Source: Stenotrophomonas sp. 57
GTDB lineage: Bacteria; Pseudomonadota; Gammaproteobacteria; Xanthomonadales; Xanthomonadaceae
Assembly: GCF_030291075.1 (NCBI RefSeq)
Contig: NZ_CP127407.1
Span: 1,548,001 to 1,612,000, forward strand
Length of the DNA: 64,000 nucleotides
Direction of reading: 5' to 3'
Below the pieces are notes generated by a model that did no database searches, was not told the origin of the DNA, and worked only from the letters and a program-made list of their open reading frames with translations. Shown in pieces: positions 61,402 through 64,000 of the stretch. The position numbers and the translations under genes were made by a program. Each line of letters begins with the position of its first letter. The first letter of the stretch is position 1.

Positions 61402-62028
61402 ATGAAGTTGACCCTGCCCACCTGGCTGACGTTGTTGCGGATCGTGATGATCCCGGTGCTGGTGCTGGTGTTCTACCTGCCCTACACCTGGACCAACTTC
61501 GCTTCGGCGGCGATCTTCGGCCTGGCCGCGATCACCGACTGGCTCGATGGCTGGATCGCCCGCCGCTACCAGCTGGAGTCGGCCTTCGGTGCCTTCCTCG
61601 ACCCGGTCGCGGACAAGCTGATGGTGGCAGTGGCGCTGTTCCTGATCGTGCAGGGCCACCCGACGCCGTGGATGGCGTTCTGGGCGGCCGTCATTGTCGG
61701 TCGCGAGATCGCGGTGTCGGCGCTGCGCGAATGGATGGCCGAGCTGGGCCAGCGCGCCAAGGTGCGAGTGGCAATGATCGGCAAGATCAAGACCACCGCG
61801 CAGATGGTCGCGCTGCTGTGCCTGCTGTACTCGGTGGCCCCGAACGTGCCGGTGGAAGACATCTGGATGGGCTGGCCGGTGTTCCATATCGGCGACTGGA
61901 CCCTGGCCATTGCCGCGGTGCTGACCCTTTGGTCGGGCCTGCAGTACCTGCACGCCGCCTGGCCGAGCCTGCGCGACGACGAGCGCGCGGCGCGCGAGCG
62001 TGCGCGGCAGAAGAAGCTGGGCAACTGA
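61402..62028 (+). CDS. pgsA: CDP-diacylglycerol-glycerol-3-phosphate 3-phosphatidyltransferase
   Basis: Inner-membrane enzyme committing to phosphatidylglycerol and cardiolipin (208 aa). The CDP-alcohol phosphotransferase motif is complete: D46..DG(49-50)..AR(53-54)..G63..D67..D71 in TDWLDGWIARRYQLESAFGA followed by FLDPVADK. About five or six membrane helices. A GAGAGA-type ribosome site lies before the ATG. Last gene of the comEC-to-pgsA series. Confidence 0.96.
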   Translation: MKLTLPTWLTLLRIVMIPVLVLVFYLPYTWTNFASAAIFGLAAITDWLDGWIARRYQLESAFGAFLDPVADKLMVAVALFLIVQGHPTPWMAFWAAVIVGREIAVSALREWMAELGQRAKVRVAMIGKIKTTAQMVALLCLLYSVAPNVPVEDIWMGWPVFHIGDWTLAIAAVLTLWSGLQYLHAAWPSLRDDERAARERARQKKLGN

Positions 62029-62032
62029 GCCT

Positions 62033-62075
62033 GGGCTCTGACCCCATCGATGCGCTATCCACGCATGGCGTGGAT
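62033..62075. repeat. small repeats after pgsA
   Basis: GGGCTCTGACCCC at 62033 matches the dispersed motif at 14685 and 35068. It is followed by the palindrome ATCCACGC-ATG-GCGTGGAT at 62057-62075, a stem resembling another SMAG variant without its GTAG head. Together they probably mark the end of the operon. Confidence 0.5.
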
Positions 62076-62114
62076 GCACGGTGCAATGTGCCTTGCACAC
62101 CCTGAAAAAAGCGC

Positions 62115-62142
62115 TTGACGCCATTCCCAGAACAGGTAGAAT
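62115..62142 (+). promoter_or_regulatory. promoter of tRNA-Gly copy 1
   Basis: TTGACG and TAGAAT with a 16-base spacer, 12 bases before the tRNA. Confidence 0.8.
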
Positions 62143-62154
62143 TTCGCCTCCCAA

Positions 62155-62230
<76 letters not shown>

Positions 62231-62241
62231 GATTCAAGAAG

Positions 62242-62266
62242 AACGCTCTCGCAAGAGAGCGTTTTT
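62242..62266 (+). terminator. terminator of tRNA-Gly copy 1
   Basis: Nine-bp stem AACGCTCTC / GAGAGCGTT with loop GCAA, followed by TTT. Confidence 0.92.
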
Positions 62267-62328
62267 CATTCTCTCATCGGTGATGAAGTGGCGGTTCATC
62301 GATGGCATCGGATCTTCGCGATCCATGC

Positions 62329-62356
62329 TTGACCTCCGATGTGAATCCGGTAGAAT
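62329..62356 (+). promoter_or_regulatory. promoter of tRNA-Gly copy 2
   Basis: TTGACC and TAGAAT with the same 16-base spacer and same distance to the tRNA as copy 1. Confidence 0.8.
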
Positions 62357-62368
62357 GCCGCCTCCCAA

Positions 62369-62444
<76 letters not shown>

Positions 62445-62455
62445 GATTCAAGAAA

Positions 62456-62480
62456 AACGCTCCCGCAAGGGGGCGTTTTT
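62456..62480 (+). terminator. terminator of tRNA-Gly copy 2
   Basis: Stem AACGCTCCC / GGGGGCGTT (one G-U pair) with loop GCAA, followed by TTT. Confidence 0.9.
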
Positions 62481-62810
62481 CGTTTGATACGCGCCCGGCT
62501 GCGACAGGCGCCCGTGGCGCGCCGCGGCCTCTTCATGGCCGTCGTGATAGGAGTAGTCCGTCATACCGGTTTCAGATGTCGCAATCAGAATGGCGACGTG
62601 CGGCGGTTGTGGGGACATCCGCAGGCACGTGGGTTGGGGAGAGAGTCGCTGCAGCCGTCAATCGCCGTGAAGTCCGTCCAGCGTTGCGTGTGTCGCACGT
62701 CGTGAAAGGCTGGCGAAAGGCCAACGCCATCGTTGCCTGAACCGCACGCGTGTTGTGACCGTTTTCGGACCATTTCTCCATGTTCGCTCCACAATCGCAC
62801 GGTAGCCTTC
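62481..62810. other. 330-bp stretch without a supported gene
   Basis: Lies between the second tRNA-Gly and the efflux gene. Open frames on either strand lack coding character. It presumably contains the promoter of the efflux operon, but I see no convincing -35/-10 pair, operator or repeat. Confidence 0.5.
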
Positions 62811-64000
62811 ATGCTCCTTCTACACGTTGGCGGGCTGGTGGTCAGGCGTATTCCTTCAGTCGCGGTGCCCGGGGCCGGGCGCGGACTCTCCCTGCAAGCG
62901 GTGCTGCGCCCGGGCGCGTTGCTCGCCAGCCTGGCGCTGGTCGGTTGCATGTCGGTGCCGGTCCCGGACCTTCCTGACCGTACCCCCAGCGCCTGGACCC
63001 AGGTGCCGCAGGGGCAGGGGGGGGCCGTCGACGCGAAGCAGTGGTGGAAGGTGCTGGCCGACCCGGCGCTGGACGGCCTGGTCGACCAGGCCATTGCAGG
63101 CAACCTCGATCTGCAGCAGGCAACCCTTCGCCTGCAGGCCGTACGCATCGTCGCTGGTACCTCCGACTCGCGCTTCCTGCCGGAGATCTCGGCCAGCGCC
63201 AAGCAGGTGCAGGACGCCGCCGCCGTCGATACCTATTTCCATGCGGGCATTGAAGCGATCTGGGATCTGGGGCTGTTCGGCGCCGCCGAGAGCGCGCAGC
63301 TGAGCGCGCAGGCCTCGGCCGACAACGCCGAGGCGCTACGCAACGCCGCACAGGTGGCGGTGATTGCCGACGTGGTGCGCAGCTATCTGGACCTGACCGT
63401 GGCACAGGCCCAGCAGGACCTGCTGGCCCGCCAGCAGACGGTGGATGACCGCGGTGAACACCTGGTCCTGGTCCGCCAGCGCCTGCGCCTGGATGAGCCG
63501 GGCGAACTTGACCGCCTGCGCGCGCGCCAGGCCGCGACCCGCGCTGCCATCGCGCAGGCTCGGGAAAACGCCGACAATGCGGCCCGTGCGCTGGCCCTGC
63601 TGCTGGGCCGCGATGGCCCGGACCCGGCCTGGCGCGCGTACCGCACGCCGCCGAAGCTGGGCACGTTCTCGCTGCAGCAGGTTCCCGCGGATCTGCTGCG
63701 CCATCGCCCGCAGATCCTGCTGGCCGAATCGGAGGTGATGCAGGCCGCGGCCAGCAAGGGCTCGGCGCGCGCGGCGATGTACCCGCGGATCAGCCTCGGC
63801 GGCTCCATCCTGTACGCGTACAACCTCACCCAGAACGCGCGCTCCAATTCCGATTCCAGCCCGTCGATCGGCCCGTACGTCGACATCCCGCTGTGGGATT
63901 GGGGCCAGCGCCGCGCGCGCTTCCATGCGGATGAAAAGCAGCTCGATGCCGCGCTGCTCGGCTACCGCAAGGCGGTGCTGGAGGGTGTGAGTGAAGTGGA
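62811..64000 (+). CDS. NodT-type outer-membrane efflux lipoprotein (partial, runs off the window)
   Basis: First 396 or so codons of an outer-membrane factor of the TolC/NodT family, which forms the exit duct of a tripartite drug pump. An unusually long N-terminus leads to a lipobox LVGC (about residue 49), then the family pattern QWWKVLADPALDGLVDQAIA, GNLDLQQATLRLQAVR, long helices (AVIADVVRSYLDLTVAQAQQ) and PADLLRHRPQILLAESEVMQ. The ATG at 62811 has no clear ribosome site, and an internal GTG could be used, which would shorten the odd N-terminus. The C-terminus and partner genes (HlyD plus MFS or RND pump) lie beyond 64000. Confidence 0.88.
   Translation, partial: MLLLHVGGLVVRRIPSVAVPGAGRGLSLQAVLRPGALLASLALVGCMSVPVPDLPDRTPSAWTQVPQGQGGAVDAKQWWKVLADPALDGLVDQAIAGNLDLQQATLRLQAVRIVAGTSDSRFLPEISASAKQVQDAAAVDTYFHAGIEAIWDLGLFGAAESAQLSAQASADNAEALRNAAQVAVIADVVRSYLDLTVAQAQQDLLARQQTVDDRGEHLVLVRQRLRLDEPGELDRLRARQAATRAAIAQARENADNAARALALLLGRDGPDPAWRAYRTPPKLGTFSLQQVPADLLRHRPQILLAESEVMQAAASKGSARAAMYPRISLGGSILYAYNLTQNARSNSDSSPSIGPYVDIPLWDWGQRRARFHADEKQLDAALLGYRKAVLEGVSEV

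Noticed and set aside
59035..62154. Minus-strand open frame of 1039 codons opposite uvrC and pgsA
   Set aside because: Shadow of two clear genes; low-complexity Arg/Gln/His composition.

Overview
The window is a high-GC gammaproteobacterial chromosome segment that I assign to the Stenotrophomonas maltophilia complex (Xanthomonadaceae). The assignment rests on gene content and order: an exbB-exbD-msbA-lpxK-kdsB run, an Oar-like TonB receptor, and a pilV-W-X-Y1-E cluster. It is also supported by many short palindromes starting with GTAG and carrying a GAGCCGAGCCC-type stem, which match the SMAG repeats described for S. maltophilia. No phage, transposase, CRISPR array or toxin/defence island was seen.

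Layout. 0-4.4 kb: putrescine importer potGHI (the substrate-binding gene would lie upstream, outside the window) and a Sad-type succinate-semialdehyde dehydrogenase. 4.4-11.2 kb, minus strand: one long gene series phoH(ybeZ)-ybeY-three unknown genes-corC(ybeX)-DUF4105/Lnb-like-corA. 11.2-11.6 kb: a non-coding region with a duplicated element (172-bp offset) rich in DnaA-box-like 9-mers. 11.6-14.6 kb: an efflux operon (HlyD-type lipoprotein, ABC ATPase, ABC-2 permease). 14.7-18 kb: miaB, a GST and a divergent WYL regulator. 18-23 kb: a lytic transglycosylase, cytochrome bc1 (petABC) and sspAB. 23-29.9 kb: DUF3301 and DUF2272 genes, nadC, a UPF0434 gene, purEK, an AhpD-like gene, SOD, grxD and a degenerate SDR. 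30-33.4 kb: Oar-like TonB receptor. 33.4-35 kb: a candidate small RNA or leader, then ppnN. 35.2-42.1 kb: minor-pilin operon fimT/U-pilV-W-X-Y1-E, visibly less GC-biased than its surroundings and ending beside tRNA-Asn. 42.3-45 kb: a second FimT-type pseudopilin (minus strand) and uvrB. 45.1-45.4 kb: two identical tRNA-Val genes. 45.4-48.3 kb: small secreted or membrane proteins, including a 62-aa four-cysteine peptide beside a thioredoxin-like protein, and MipA/OmpV. 48.4-50.5 kb: an OmpR-type two-component system sharing a promoter region with mipA. 50.5-62 kb: a tightly packed operon comEC-exbB-exbD-msbA-lpxK-kdsB-LMW-PTP-Trx/NHL protein-uvrC-pgsA. 62.1-62.5 kb: two identical tRNA-Gly genes, each with its own promoter and terminator. 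62.8-64 kb: start of a NodT-type outer-membrane efflux lipoprotein, cut by the window edge.

Most of the window is core metabolism and envelope biogenesis. The parts that deserve a second look are the duplicated DnaA-box-like element at 11.3-11.5 kb, the FimT-like pseudopilin with a GRxR motif sharing the window with comEC, the Lnb-like gene sitting where lnt usually follows ybeX, the perfect AACATTG direct repeats between mipA and its two-component system, the possible small RNA between two terminators at 33.5 kb, and the Cys-rich peptide/thioredoxin pair at 46 kb. All functions are inferred from sequence motifs and gene order; no database search was possible.
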